A stretch of DNA of 34,828 bases, from contig NZ_MQUR01000083.1 in assembly GCF_001953875.1 (NCBI RefSeq), positions 1 to 34,828 of the forward strand, in the 5' to 3' direction. The position numbers and the translations under genes were made by a program. The notes beneath the pieces are model-generated. The model had not been told where the DNA came from. It did not search any database and saw only the letters and a program-made list of their open reading frames with translations. Shown in pieces: positions 13,769 through 20,941 of this stretch (position 1 is the stretch's first letter; the number at the start of each line of letters is the position of its first letter). This DNA comes from Streptomyces amritsarensis (lineage in GTDB: Bacteria; Actinomycetota; Actinomycetes; Streptomycetales; Streptomycetaceae).

Positions 13769-15982
13769 ATGCGACAGAGACCCCTTCGACATGAGGCCCG
13801 GGGCAATCTTCCCTCGGAGCTGAGCGGGTTCATCGGGCGGGGTGGCGAACTCGCCGGGTTGGGGAGCCTGCTGGAGGTCTCGCGGCTGGTGACGGTGACC
13901 GGTGTGGGCGGGGTGGGCAAGTCCCGGCTGGTCCTCGCGGCGGCCCGGTCGGTCGCCGAGGGGGTGTCGGGGGCACCCGGAGCGCCGGGGGCACAGGGGG
14001 CCCGCATCACCCCGCGGGAGCGCTGCTTCGACGGTGTCTGGCTGGTCGAAGTGGCCTGCGTACGGGATCCGGCGCTGCTGGAGCTGACGCTCTCCGAGGC
14101 GCTCGGCCTCACCGACCACACCACGCGGCCGCCCCGGAGCGTCCTGACCGAGCACCTGGCCGACAAGCGGATGCTGCTGGTCCTGGACGGTTTCGAACAG
14201 CTGGTGGAGGAGACCGCCGCGCTGGTACGGGAGCTCCTGCTGCGCTCCCCCGGCCTGCGGGTGCTCGCTGCGGGCCGGCGCCCGCTGGGCGTGGACGGGG
14301 AGCGGACCTTCCCGCTGGCCCCGCCGGCCCCGCAGGAGGCGCTGGCGCTGCTGGAGGCCCGCGCGTGCGCCGCGGACCCGGCGTTCTCGGCGACCGGGGC
14401 CGACCGGGCGGCGCTCGTGGAGGTGTGCGCGCGCCTGGACGGGATCCCGCTCGCCCTGGAGCTGGCGGCGGCCCGGCTGCGGACGCTGTCCCCGGCGCAG
14501 GTGCTCTCCCGGCTGGACGACCGCTTCGGGCTGCTGACGGGCGGTGCGCGCGGGGGGCTCCCGCGGCACCGGGCGCTGCGTACGGCCATCGGCTGGAGCC
14601 ATGAGCTGTGCACGCCGGCGGAGCGGCTGCTGTGGGCCCGGCTGTCGGTGTTCGCGGGGCACTTCGACCTGGACGCCGCCGAGTACGTGTGCGCCGGGCC
14701 CGACCTGCCCGTGGAGTGCGTGCTGGACCTGCTGGGCGAGCTCCTCGCCCAGTCCCTGCTGGTCCGGGAGGAGACGGCCGCCGGGGTGCGCTTCCGGATG
14801 CTGGAGACCGTACGGCTGTACGGGGCGGGCTGGCTGGAGTCCACGGGTGACGCGGTGCGGCTGCGGCGCCGGCACCGGGACTGGTACATGGGGCTGGCGA
14901 CGTGGTGCGAGCTGGACTGGTTCGGCCCCCGCCAGCACGAGGTGGCGGCGCTGGTGGAGGCGGAGCTGCCCAACCTGCGGCTCGCCCTGGAGTGCTGCCT
15001 GGACGAGCCGGACGAGCTGCACCTGGGCCAGTACCTCGCGGGCACCCTGTGGTTCTACTGGGCGGGCTGCGGGCGGCTGACCGAGGGCCGGCACTGGCTG
15101 GACCGGACCCTGGACGCCCCGGCCGGGCCGCCGGCGGAGTACGAGAGCTCGCGGCTGAAGGCCCTGTGGGTGCTGGGTTACGTCGCGGTCCTCCAGGGCG
15201 ACGCGACGGCCGCGATGTGCGCCCTGTACGAGTGCCGGGACGGGGCGGCGCGCAGCGGGAACCGGGTGGCGGCGGCGTACGCGGCGCACCGCCTGGGCTG
15301 CCTGGCGCTCGTCTCGGACGACATGGCACGGGCCCGGGAGCTGCTGGGCGGGGCGCTGGAGCAGTACCGGGCGGCCGGGGAGCTGAACAGCAACGTGCTG
15401 ATGTGCCAGGTCGAGCTGGGGATGGCGCTGGCGTTCCTCGGGGACCTGCCGGGCGCGCTGGCGCTGTGCGGGGAGGTCCGGGAGATCTGCGAGGAGCGCG
15501 GGGAGCGCTGGACGAAGGCGTACGCCCTCTACGTGCTGGCCTACGCGGCCCTGGAGGCGGGCGGCGCGCAGGAGGCCCGGCGGCTGCTGACCGAGTGCGT
15601 GGAGATCAACCACACCTTCGACGACCTGGTCGGGCTGGTCCTCGCGCTGGAGCTGCTCGCGCTGGTCACGATCGCGCAGGGCGATCCGGCCGAGGCCGCG
15701 GTGCTGCAGGGCGCGGCGGAGCCGATGTGGGGCGGGGTGGGGCTCCAGCTGTTCGGCTCGGAGTACTTCAACGCGCCGCGGCTGATGTGTGCGCGGCGGG
15801 CGGTCGAGGCGCTGGGCGCCGAGCGCTACGCGGCGTACGCGGCCGAGGGGCGGGAGCTGTCCCGGGAGTCGCTGGTGGTGCGGGCGCTGCGCGGGGCGGC
15901 GCGGGCGGCGCGGCCGGCCGGCCGGGGCGGGGTGCCCGGCCCGCGGGTCTCGCGCAGCACGGCGCCGGCGGACCGGCCGTAG
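13769..15982 (+). CDS. STAND-type (NB-ARC/LuxR-AfsR-like) ATPase with TPR array, no DNA-binding domain
   Basis: 737 residues. NB-ARC-like part: NLPSELSGFIGR (13-24), Walker A GVGGVGKS (45-52), Walker B LLVLDGFE (136-143), the GIPLALELAAARL box (225-237) and a winged-helix part to about 345; helical TPR-like repeats about 350-680. Such ATPases usually sense a ligand and, in AfsR/SARP or LuxR forms, carry a DNA-binding domain. Here neither an N-terminal SARP nor a C-terminal LuxR helix-turn-helix is present; the protein ends in an Arg/Pro-rich tail. A GAPGAPGAQGA insert (69-79) lies after the P-loop. I chose ATG 13769; no ribosome site is seen and the candidate promoter suggests a near-leaderless mRNA. 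It is the only plus-strand gene in its neighbourhood and may be an accessory insertion into an otherwise conserved block. Confidence 0.85.
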   Translation: MRQRPLRHEARGNLPSELSGFIGRGGELAGLGSLLEVSRLVTVTGVGGVGKSRLVLAAARSVAEGVSGAPGAPGAQGARITPRERCFDGVWLVEVACVRDPALLELTLSEALGLTDHTTRPPRSVLTEHLADKRMLLVLDGFEQLVEETAALVRELLLRSPGLRVLAAGRRPLGVDGERTFPLAPPAPQEALALLEARACAADPAFSATGADRAALVEVCARLDGIPLALELAAARLRTLSPAQVLSRLDDRFGLLTGGARGGLPRHRALRTAIGWSHELCTPAERLLWARLSVFAGHFDLDAAEYVCAGPDLPVECVLDLLGELLAQSLLVREETAAGVRFRMLETVRLYGAGWLESTGDAVRLRRRHRDWYMGLATWCELDWFGPRQHEVAALVEAELPNLRLALECCLDEPDELHLGQYLAGTLWFYWAGCGRLTEGRHWLDRTLDAPAGPPAEYESSRLKALWVLGYVAVLQGDATAAMCALYECRDGAARSGNRVAAAYAAHRLGCLALVSDDMARARELLGGALEQYRAAGELNSNVLMCQVELGMALAFLGDLPGALALCGEVREICEERGERWTKAYALYVLAYAALEAGGAQEARRLLTECVEINHTFDDLVGLVLALELLALVTIAQGDPAEAAVLQGAAEPMWGGVGLQLFGSEYFNAPRLMCARRAVEALGAERYAAYAAEGRELSRESLVVRALRGAARAARPAGRGGVPGPRVSRSTAPADRP

Positions 15983-16034
15983 CGCGGTCGGCCCGCGTTC
16001 ACCCGCGTTCGCCCGTCCGCACCCGGGAAGCGGA

Positions 16035-16068
16035 AAACCCGCCGCCCCATGGAGGGGACGGCGGGTTT
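16035..16068. terminator. Bidirectional terminator between the ATPase gene and rpsD
   Basis: AAACCCGCCG (16035-16044) and CCCC (16045-16048) pair with GGGG (16054-16057) and CGGCGGGTTT (16059-16068), with one bulged A and a 5-nt loop. On the minus strand the stem ends in TTTT, a short U-tail for rpsD; on the plus strand it ends in TTT. It lies between two converging genes. Confidence 0.8.
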
Positions 16069-16102
16069 CCACCAGCCTGTGAGGGCTACGCCTGCCGGAA
16101 GA

Positions 16103-16714
16103 TCAGCGGGCGTAGTACTCGACGACGAGCTGCTCGTCGCAGATGACCGGGATTTCCTTGCGGTTCGGGTCGCGGTCCAGGCGGAAGGCCAGGGCCTTCA
16201 GGTTGACCTGCAGGTAGCGCGGGGTCTCGCCCTCGCCTGCGTAGCCACCCTCACGGGCGACCTGGAACGGAACCTTCTCGCGGCTGCGCTCGCGCACGGT
16301 GATGACGTCGTCCGGGCGGACACGGAACGACGGCTTGTCGACCTTGGCGCCGTTGACCTCGATGTGGCCGTGAACGACCATCTGGCGGGCCTGGTAGATC
16401 GTGCGGGCGATGCCCGAACGCAGGACCAGGGCGTCGAGACGACGCTCGAGCTCGACGACCAGCGCCTCGCCCGTCTTGCCCTCGGCCTTCTTGGCGCGGT
16501 CGTACGCGCGGGCCATCTGGCGCTCGGAGATGTCGTACTGAGCGCGCAGACGCTGCTTCTCCAGCAGACGGACCTTGTAGTCCGAGTTCTGCTTGCGGCC
16601 ACGGCCGTGCTCGCCCGGCGGGTAGGGGCGGGCCTCGAAGTACTTGACGGCCTTCGGCGTCAGGGCGATGCCGAGGGCACGAGACTTCTTGACCTTGGGT
16701 CGCTTCTGGTTCAC
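16103..16714 (-). CDS. rpsD: 30S ribosomal protein S4
   Basis: 203 residues. S4 binds the 5' domain of 16S rRNA and starts 30S assembly. The N-terminal part (RPKVKKSRALGIALTPKAVKYFEARPYPPGEHG) lacks the CxxC...C zinc motif, so it is the zinc-free form. The C-terminal S4 RNA-binding domain (RRLDALVLRSGIARTIYQARQMVVHGHIEVNG) is intact. The start is GTG at 16714-16712 with a strong GGAGGT ribosome site 9 nt upstream. It stands alone, away from the ribosomal protein operons, as in other Streptomyces. It shares a 55-nt intergenic region with the iron-box-controlled DUF2470 gene. Confidence 0.97.
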   Translation of the reverse strand: MNQKRPKVKKSRALGIALTPKAVKYFEARPYPPGEHGRGRKQNSDYKVRLLEKQRLRAQYDISERQMARAYDRAKKAEGKTGEALVVELERRLDALVLRSGIARTIYQARQMVVHGHIEVNGAKVDKPSFRVRPDDVITVRERSREKVPFQVAREGGYAGEGETPRYLQVNLKALAFRLDRDPNRKEIPVICDEQLVVEYYAR

Positions 16715-16738
16715 GGGGAACCTACCTCCATGTAAGTT
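16710..16738 (+). promoter_or_regulatory. Candidate promoter of the DUF2470 gene
   Basis: TTCACG (16710-16715), 17-nt spacer, TAAGTT (16733-16738). This would start RNA near 16745, inside the iron box, leaving a leader of about 25 nt that includes the GAGGAGG ribosome site. The -35 overlaps the rpsD start codon. It is an inferred promoter: the -10 fits TANNNT, the -35 matches 4 of 6. Confidence 0.45.
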
Positions 16739-16755
16739 AGGTGAGGCTTACCTTA
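16737..16755. promoter_or_regulatory. Iron box (DtxR/IdeR/DmdR operator)
   Basis: TTAGGTGAGGCTTACCTTA matches the 19-bp iron-box consensus TTAGGTTAGGCTAACCTAA at 16 of 19 positions, with the central dyad kept. It overlaps the candidate -10 and start point of the DUF2470 gene and is 15 nt before its ATG, the usual place for repression by an iron-loaded DmdR-type regulator. It is also 23 nt upstream of the rpsD start on the other strand, so bound repressor might affect rpsD. Confidence 0.8.
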
Positions 16756-16769
16756 GCGAGGAGGACGTA

Positions 16770-17681
16770 ATGTCTCGACCACATGGGATCCCCCTGCCCA
16801 GTGCGCAACGCAGTTCGGATTCCAACGAAACAGAATCCGCTTGCGCCGACGATAAGCAAGGTCAGCCGCGTCCCAGGGAAGGCGTTCGGCAGCTCACCGG
16901 AGCCGAACGCGTACGAACCCTCGTAGAGTCCAACGCCTCAGTATCCCTCACCCTGATCGGTGCTCGTGACAGTCACGGGCCCGAGGAGTTCGGGACAGGG
17001 ATGCCGGTCGCGCGGACCGTCACCCCGGACGGGGACGTGATTCTCCTTGTTTCCGGGGAATCCGCGGCTGCCAGGGCAGCCGCTCACGCCCAGGACGACG
17101 ACCTCACCGCCGTGATCGAGATCACGGATGTGGCGCCGGTGTCCGTCCCACATCGTATCCGAGGCCGTGCGTGGCTGGCCGGGTGGCTGACGCCGGTGCG
17201 CGGGGACGACCGCGCCGTGTGCGCCGCGCTGCTCGCCGAGCGGCACCCGGTGGGCGAGCTGCTGGGCCTGGGCGAGTCCCTCGACGCGCCCTGCACGGGG
17301 CGCCCGGCCTGGATGATGCTGCGGCTGGAGGTCGGCGAGATCACGGTGGACGACCTGTGGGGCGCCGAGCAGGTGGACCCCGACGACCTGGCCGCCGCGG
17401 AGCCCGACCCGGTGTCGCCGCACGAGGCGGAACTGCTCCAGCACCTGCACTCCTCCCACGGCGACCGGCTCGGCGAGCTGTGCGGCCTGCTCGGCGACCG
17501 CGGGGAGCGGGGCATGACCGCCGTGCCGCTCGCCCTGGACCGCGTGGGCCTGCGGCTGCGCTGCACCGGCGGCGCCGCCGGCGGCTCCTTCGACGCCCGC
17601 TTCGACTTCCCCGAGCCGGTCGCGGACATCTGCGGCCTGCGCCGGGCGATGCGCACCCTCTTCTCGGCCGCCGCCCACTGA
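16770..17681 (+). CDS. DUF2470 domain protein, HugZ-like heme/iron utilisation candidate
   Basis: 303 residues. Residues 1-40 are polar and probably disordered; 41-195 resemble a split-barrel pyridoxamine-oxidase-like fold (RVRTLVESNASVSLTLIG, 48-64, and SVPHRIRGRAWLAGWLTPV, 125-143); 214-300 match the DUF2470 domain (SPHEAELLQHLHSSHGDRL, 216-234, then FDARFDFPEPVADICGLRRAM, 274-294). In HugZ-like proteins this pairing goes with heme degradation or iron release. The iron box at 16737-16755 supports a role in iron supply. The start is ATG at 16770 with GAGGAGG ribosome site 6 nt before; in-frame sequence upstream runs into rpsD and is rejected. It is transcribed away from rpsD and converges on the DUF2199 gene. 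Heme binding or enzymatic activity is inference. Confidence 0.88.
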   Translation: MSRPHGIPLPSAQRSSDSNETESACADDKQGQPRPREGVRQLTGAERVRTLVESNASVSLTLIGARDSHGPEEFGTGMPVARTVTPDGDVILLVSGESAAARAAAHAQDDDLTAVIEITDVAPVSVPHRIRGRAWLAGWLTPVRGDDRAVCAALLAERHPVGELLGLGESLDAPCTGRPAWMMLRLEVGEITVDDLWGAEQVDPDDLAAAEPDPVSPHEAELLQHLHSSHGDRLGELCGLLGDRGERGMTAVPLALDRVGLRLRCTGGAAGGSFDARFDFPEPVADICGLRRAMRTLFSAAAH

Positions 17682-17708
17682 GGTCGCCGCCGGCCGGCAT
17701 CTCCTGGA

Positions 17709-17743
17709 GCGCCCGCGGGGCCCGGCGGGGGCAGGCCGGGCGC
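17709..17743. terminator. Weak hairpin between converging DUF2470 and DUF2199 genes
   Basis: GCGCCCG (17709-17715) pairs with CGGGCGC (17737-17743) around a GC-rich 21-nt loop. The whole 77-nt interval can also pair AGGTCG (17681-17686) with CGACCT (17755-17760) across both stop codons. It may end both transcripts; weak. Confidence 0.35.
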
Positions 17744-17758
17744 ACCGGGGCCGCCGAC

Positions 17759-18664
17759 CTAGCGGGTGTTCACGGCGTGGTCGAGCGAGCGCCAGATCCG
17801 CTGGGCCCAGGCCAGGTCGGCGGGGTCCTCGTAGGAGCAGTGGAGCCCGGCGGCGATTCCGGGGGCGACGGCCATCCCGTAGAACTCGTGCCGCGGCCGG
17901 CCGCTGTCCTGCGGGGTCAGCCAGAACGCGTACCGCACTCCCCCGCCCAGCGGTTCCCGCACGCGCTGGGCGGGCCGGGTGTCCGGGGCGCCGGACAGCA
18001 GCGCCGTCAGGAAGTCCTCGGGGGCGCGGCCGGGGACGTCGTCCCGCATCAGGCTGACGGAGGCGCTGCGGTCCGGGGCGGTGAAGTGGTCCGCCCCGTC
18101 GGCGAAGGAGGCGCCGAGGCCGGCCGTGCGCAGGACCGACCAGCGGCCGCCGAGGTCGGTGCGCACGTCCACGGGCAGCGGCTGCGGGAAGCGGCTGAGG
18201 ACGTGGTCGCGGTCCCAGGTCCGCGTCAGGACCCGGGAGGCCACCGGGTGGCGCACCTCGACGACGCAGGGCAGCTCCTCCGGGTCGGCGACCTTCGCGG
18301 TGACCGCGGCCCCGAGCAGGTCGTCGCCCCAGGGCTGGACCCGGTTGGCGAAGGTGCCCTCGACGGACAGGTCCGCGTATCCGGGCTGCTCCCACAGCTC
18401 GTGGGCGCGCCTCAGGGTGGCCTCGTCCACCTCCGTCCAGGCGCCGAGGACCAGCTCGGTGTCGCGGGTCAGGCGGACGGGCAGCAGGCAGCGGATGAAG
18501 CAGCCGACCCCGTCCACCCGGAGCAGGGCGCGCACGCCGAGCCGGTGCAGGGCCTCCTCGGGCGCCCCGAGTGCGGCGTCGGGCAGGTTGAAGCCGAAGT
18601 CGATGCGGCGCTCGTCGGCGAGCGCGTCGCCGCAGCAGGCGCAGGTGGGGAGGTGTGTCGTCAC
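17759..18664 (-). CDS. DUF2199 family protein, function unknown
   Basis: 301 residues. The N-terminus has clustered cysteines (PTCACCGDAL, Cys8, Cys10, Cys11), and GCFIRCLLPVRLTRDTELVLGAWTEV (about 53-78) fits DUF2199, where the CxxCG pair and a FIRG-like strand are typical. The second half (SRVLTRTWDRDHVLSRFPQPLPVDV..., about 143-300) is less clear and looks like an immunity- or SUKH-adjacent alpha/beta fold only loosely. The start is GTG at 18664; a TAGGCT -10 lies exactly 6 nt upstream and no ribosome site is visible, so translation may be leaderless. It converges with the DUF2470 gene. No partner or pathway can be named. Confidence 0.8.
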   Translation of the reverse strand: MTTHLPTCACCGDALADERRIDFGFNLPDAALGAPEEALHRLGVRALLRVDGVGCFIRCLLPVRLTRDTELVLGAWTEVDEATLRRAHELWEQPGYADLSVEGTFANRVQPWGDDLLGAAVTAKVADPEELPCVVEVRHPVASRVLTRTWDRDHVLSRFPQPLPVDVRTDLGGRWSVLRTAGLGASFADGADHFTAPDRSASVSLMRDDVPGRAPEDFLTALLSGAPDTRPAQRVREPLGGGVRYAFWLTPQDSGRPRHEFYGMAVAPGIAAGLHCSYEDPADLAWAQRIWRSLDHAVNTR

Positions 18665-18670
18665 CCGGGC

Positions 18671-18689
18671 AGCCTAAGGGCTGTCCCTT
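18671..18689 (-). promoter_or_regulatory. -10 element and small inverted repeat before the DUF2199 gene
   Basis: On the minus strand AAGGG-ACAG-CCCTT is followed by the -10 TAGGCT (18676-18671), 6 nt before the GTG. The inverted repeat abuts the -10 and could be an operator. No convincing -35 is seen at 16-19 nt spacing. Confidence 0.4.
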
Positions 18690-18773
18690 GCGGATCCTGT
18701 CGGTGAGGCCCGCGTCGTGCGGTGCCATGGGTTCTCGGTGAGCAGCCGGGCGGCCCGGGGCCGGGAGGACGCC

Positions 18774-20132
18774 TCAGCCGCGCTCGGTGCCGCGCAGGCG
18801 CTCGCGGACCTTCTCCACCACGTCCGCGTAGCGGGCTTCGGCGCCGTAGCGGGTCGGCTCGTAGTACCGCTTCCCGTGGATCTCGTCCGGGGCGTACTGC
18901 TGGGCCGCGATGGCGCCCGGCACGTCGTGCGGGTACACGTATCCCACCGCGTGCCCCAGCTTGGCCGCGCCCTTGTAGTGCCCGTCCCGCAGGTGCGTGG
19001 GGACGGAGCCCGCCAGGCCCGCCCGTACGTCGGCCAGCGCGGCGCCGATGGCGGTCGTGGCGGTGTTCGACTTCGGGGCGAGGGCCAGGGCGATCGTGGC
19101 GTGCGAGAGGGTCAGCGCGGCCTCCGGGAAGCCGATCATCGCCACCGCCTGGGCCGCGGCCACCGCGATCGGCAGCGCCGTAGGGTCCGCCAGGCCGATG
19201 TCCTCGCTCGCGGAGATCATCAGGCGGCGTGCGATGAACCGGGGGTCCTCGCCGGCCTCGATCATCCGGGCGAGGTAGTGCAGCGCGGCGTCCACGTCGG
19301 AGCCGCGGATCGACTTGATGAGCGCGCTCGCCACGTCGTAGTGCTGGTCGCCGTCCCGGTCGTAGCGGACGGCCGCCCGGTCGACCGCCTCCTCCAGGGT
19401 CTGCAGGGTGATCTCGTCCTCGCCCTTGGCGATGGCCGAGCCGGCCCCCGCCTCCAGCGCGGTCAGCGCCCGGCGGGCGTCACCGCCGGCGATCCTCAGC
19501 AGGTGCGCCTCGGCGTCCTCGGGCAGGGTCACCGCCCCGGCCAGGCCCCGCTCCTCGTCAAGCGCGCGCCGCATCAGCGCGCTGAGGTCGTCGTCGGTCA
19601 GGGGTTCCAGCGTGAGCAGCAGCGATCGCGACAGCAGCGGGGAGATGATCGAGAAGTACGGGTTCTCCGTGGTGGCCGCGATCAGCGTCACCCAGCGGTT
19701 CTCCACGGCCGGCAGCAGGGAGTCCTGCTGGGCCTTGCTGAAGCGGTGGATCTCGTCGAGGAAGAGGACGGTCTCCTTGCCGTAGCCCCCGGCCGCGCGC
19801 TTGGCGCCCTCGATGACGGCTCGTACCTCCTTGACGCCCGCGGTGATGGCGGAGAGCTCCACGAAGCGCTTCTGCGTGGCCTGGCTGACCACGTAGGCGA
19901 GGGTGGTCTTCCCGATGCCGGGCGGGCCCCAGAGGATCACCGAGGAGGCGCCGGCCGGGCCGCCGCTCCCTTCCCCGACCAGCCGGCGCAGCGGCGATCC
20001 GGGTTTCAGCAGGTGCTGCTGGCCGACGACCTCGTCCAGGGTGCGCGGGCGCATCCGGACGGCGAGCGGCGAGCTCGCCGGGTCCTTCTCCTGGCGCTCT
20101 TCGGCGGCGGCGGTGAACAGGTCTGGTTCCAC
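18774..20132 (-). CDS. rarA: Replication-associated recombination ATPase RarA (MgsA)
   Basis: 452 residues, family length. Clamp-loader-like AAA+ ATPase thought to act at stalled replication forks and single-stranded gaps. Opening RMRPRTLDEVVGQQHLL (26-42), Walker A GPPGIGKTT (69-77), Walker B with DEIH (126-129), sensor 1 AATTENPYF, arginine-finger region SRSLL, sensor 2 GDARRAL, and the tetramerisation domain with LPIAVAAAQAV and the C-terminal GYVYPHDVPGAIAAQQYAPD are all present. The start is GTG at 20132; a TAGGCT -10 ends 6 nt before it and there is no ribosome site, so the mRNA is probably leaderless. A PafBC/RecA-NDp motif precedes it. Confidence 0.95.
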   Translation of the reverse strand: MEPDLFTAAAEERQEKDPASSPLAVRMRPRTLDEVVGQQHLLKPGSPLRRLVGEGSGGPAGASSVILWGPPGIGKTTLAYVVSQATQKRFVELSAITAGVKEVRAVIEGAKRAAGGYGKETVLFLDEIHRFSKAQQDSLLPAVENRWVTLIAATTENPYFSIISPLLSRSLLLTLEPLTDDDLSALMRRALDEERGLAGAVTLPEDAEAHLLRIAGGDARRALTALEAGAGSAIAKGEDEITLQTLEEAVDRAAVRYDRDGDQHYDVASALIKSIRGSDVDAALHYLARMIEAGEDPRFIARRLMISASEDIGLADPTALPIAVAAAQAVAMIGFPEAALTLSHATIALALAPKSNTATTAIGAALADVRAGLAGSVPTHLRDGHYKGAAKLGHAVGYVYPHDVPGAIAAQQYAPDEIHGKRYYEPTRYGAEARYADVVEKVRERLRGTERG

Positions 20133-20138
20133 ACGGGA

Positions 20139-20161
20139 AGCCTAAGCGAGTCCACCGACAG
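20139..20161 (-). promoter_or_regulatory. PafBC/RecA-NDp-type damage promoter of rarA
   Basis: On the minus strand: CTGTCGGTG (20161-20153), 8 nt, TAGGCT (20144-20139). The known LexA-independent damage motif of actinobacteria is TTGTCRGTG-N8-TANNNT; only the first base differs. Transcription would start about at the GTG start codon. Confidence 0.75.
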
Positions 20162-20166
20162 AGCCG

Positions 20167-20206
20167 TCCGCCGCCGGTCCGCAGCCGGTCCGCGGCCGGT
20201 CGCCGG
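20167..20206 (-). repeat. Short GC-rich tandem repeat between VKOR gene and rarA
   Basis: Three to four imperfect copies of a ~10-11-nt unit built on CCGGTC(C)GC fill the gap between the VKOR stop and the rarA promoter. It may be simple sequence, or form a weak terminator; no clear stem is seen. Confidence 0.35.
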
Positions 20207-20824
20207 TCAGGAGGTCCAGAAATCCCACCAGCGGGTCAGGATCAGCATGCCGATGATGCCGATGTGCAGCGCCGGCAGCACCCAGGTGAACTCCTCGAAG
20301 AAGCTCCTGAGCCAGCCCGGCGCCGGCAGCAGGCCGGTGCGGACGTTGTACGAGGTGACGTACCAGAACATCAGGATCGTGGCGACCCAGGCCAGGGAGC
20401 ACCACAGGCACAGCGCGTTGATGTTGTAGAGCGACTGGTAGGTGAGCCAGGCGCAGAAGACGACGCCGAAGAGGGTGCCGGCGTTGAAGGTCAGCCAGTA
20501 CCAGCGGCGGAACCGGGCCCCGGCCAGGATGCTCATGCCGACGCAGATCACGATGCCGTAGGCGACGAGGCCGAGCATCGGGTTCGGGAAGCCGAAGACG
20601 GCCGCCTGGTCGCTCTTCATGATGTTGCCGCAGGAGACGACCGGGTTGAGGCTGCAGCCCGGCGTGAAGTTCGGGTCCTCCAGCAGCTTGAACTTGTCGA
20701 TCGTGATCACCCAGGCGGCGAGCAGGCCCGCGGCCCCCGTGATCACCAGCAGCAGGGCCAGCGCCCGGCCGGCCCCGAAGGTCCTCGCCCCGGCGGTGTC
20801 CGCGTCCGTGCTTCGTGTCGTCAT
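20207..20824 (-). CDS. Vitamin K epoxide reductase (VKOR) family membrane protein
   Basis: 205 residues with about five membrane helices (20-41, 80-101, 109-129, 139-158, 178-197). The redox centre CLWC (Cys139-Cys142) opens a helix at the membrane face, and the periplasm-side loop has the shuttle pair Cys57 and Cys65 (PGCSLNPVVSCG) as in bacterial VKOR. Such proteins reoxidise DsbA-like thiol oxidases using quinone, making disulfides in secreted proteins. No thioredoxin domain is fused, so a separate DsbA partner is expected elsewhere. The start is ATG at 20824 with a GTGGAG ribosome site. It follows the hisS terminator and precedes the damage-controlled rarA promoter, so it is likely a separate unit. 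Confidence 0.93.
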   Translation of the reverse strand: MTTRSTDADTAGARTFGAGRALALLLVITGAAGLLAAWVITIDKFKLLEDPNFTPGCSLNPVVSCGNIMKSDQAAVFGFPNPMLGLVAYGIVICVGMSILAGARFRRWYWLTFNAGTLFGVVFCAWLTYQSLYNINALCLWCSLAWVATILMFWYVTSYNVRTGLLPAPGWLRSFFEEFTWVLPALHIGIIGMLILTRWWDFWTS

Positions 20825-20887
20825 ACCGCCCGCTCCACATCTGCAAGGTGATCAAGCACGGGCCATTGTGCCGTACGAGCCTGTGAA

Positions 20888-20923
20888 CGGACGGGGCCGG
20901 GGAAAGATCCCCGGCCCCGTCCG
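20888..20923 (-). terminator. Terminator hairpin after hisS
   Basis: A perfect 15-bp stem (20888-20902 with 20909-20923) and AAAGAT loop, 18 nt past the hisS stop. Only two T follow on the minus strand. It separates hisS from the VKOR gene. Confidence 0.8.
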
Positions 20924-20941
20924 GAAGCTTCACCTCCGCCG

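Noticed and set aside
13721..16072. Minus-strand open frame of 783 codons opposite the STAND ATPase gene
   Set aside because: Arg/Gln/Pro-rich with no motif, while the plus strand shows Walker A, Walker B and TPR-like repeats.
18697..18705. CTGTCGGTG on the plus strand, resembling the upstream half of a PafBC promoter
   Set aside because: The -10 position 8 nt further reads GTCGTG, not TANNNT, and it would point into rarA antisense.
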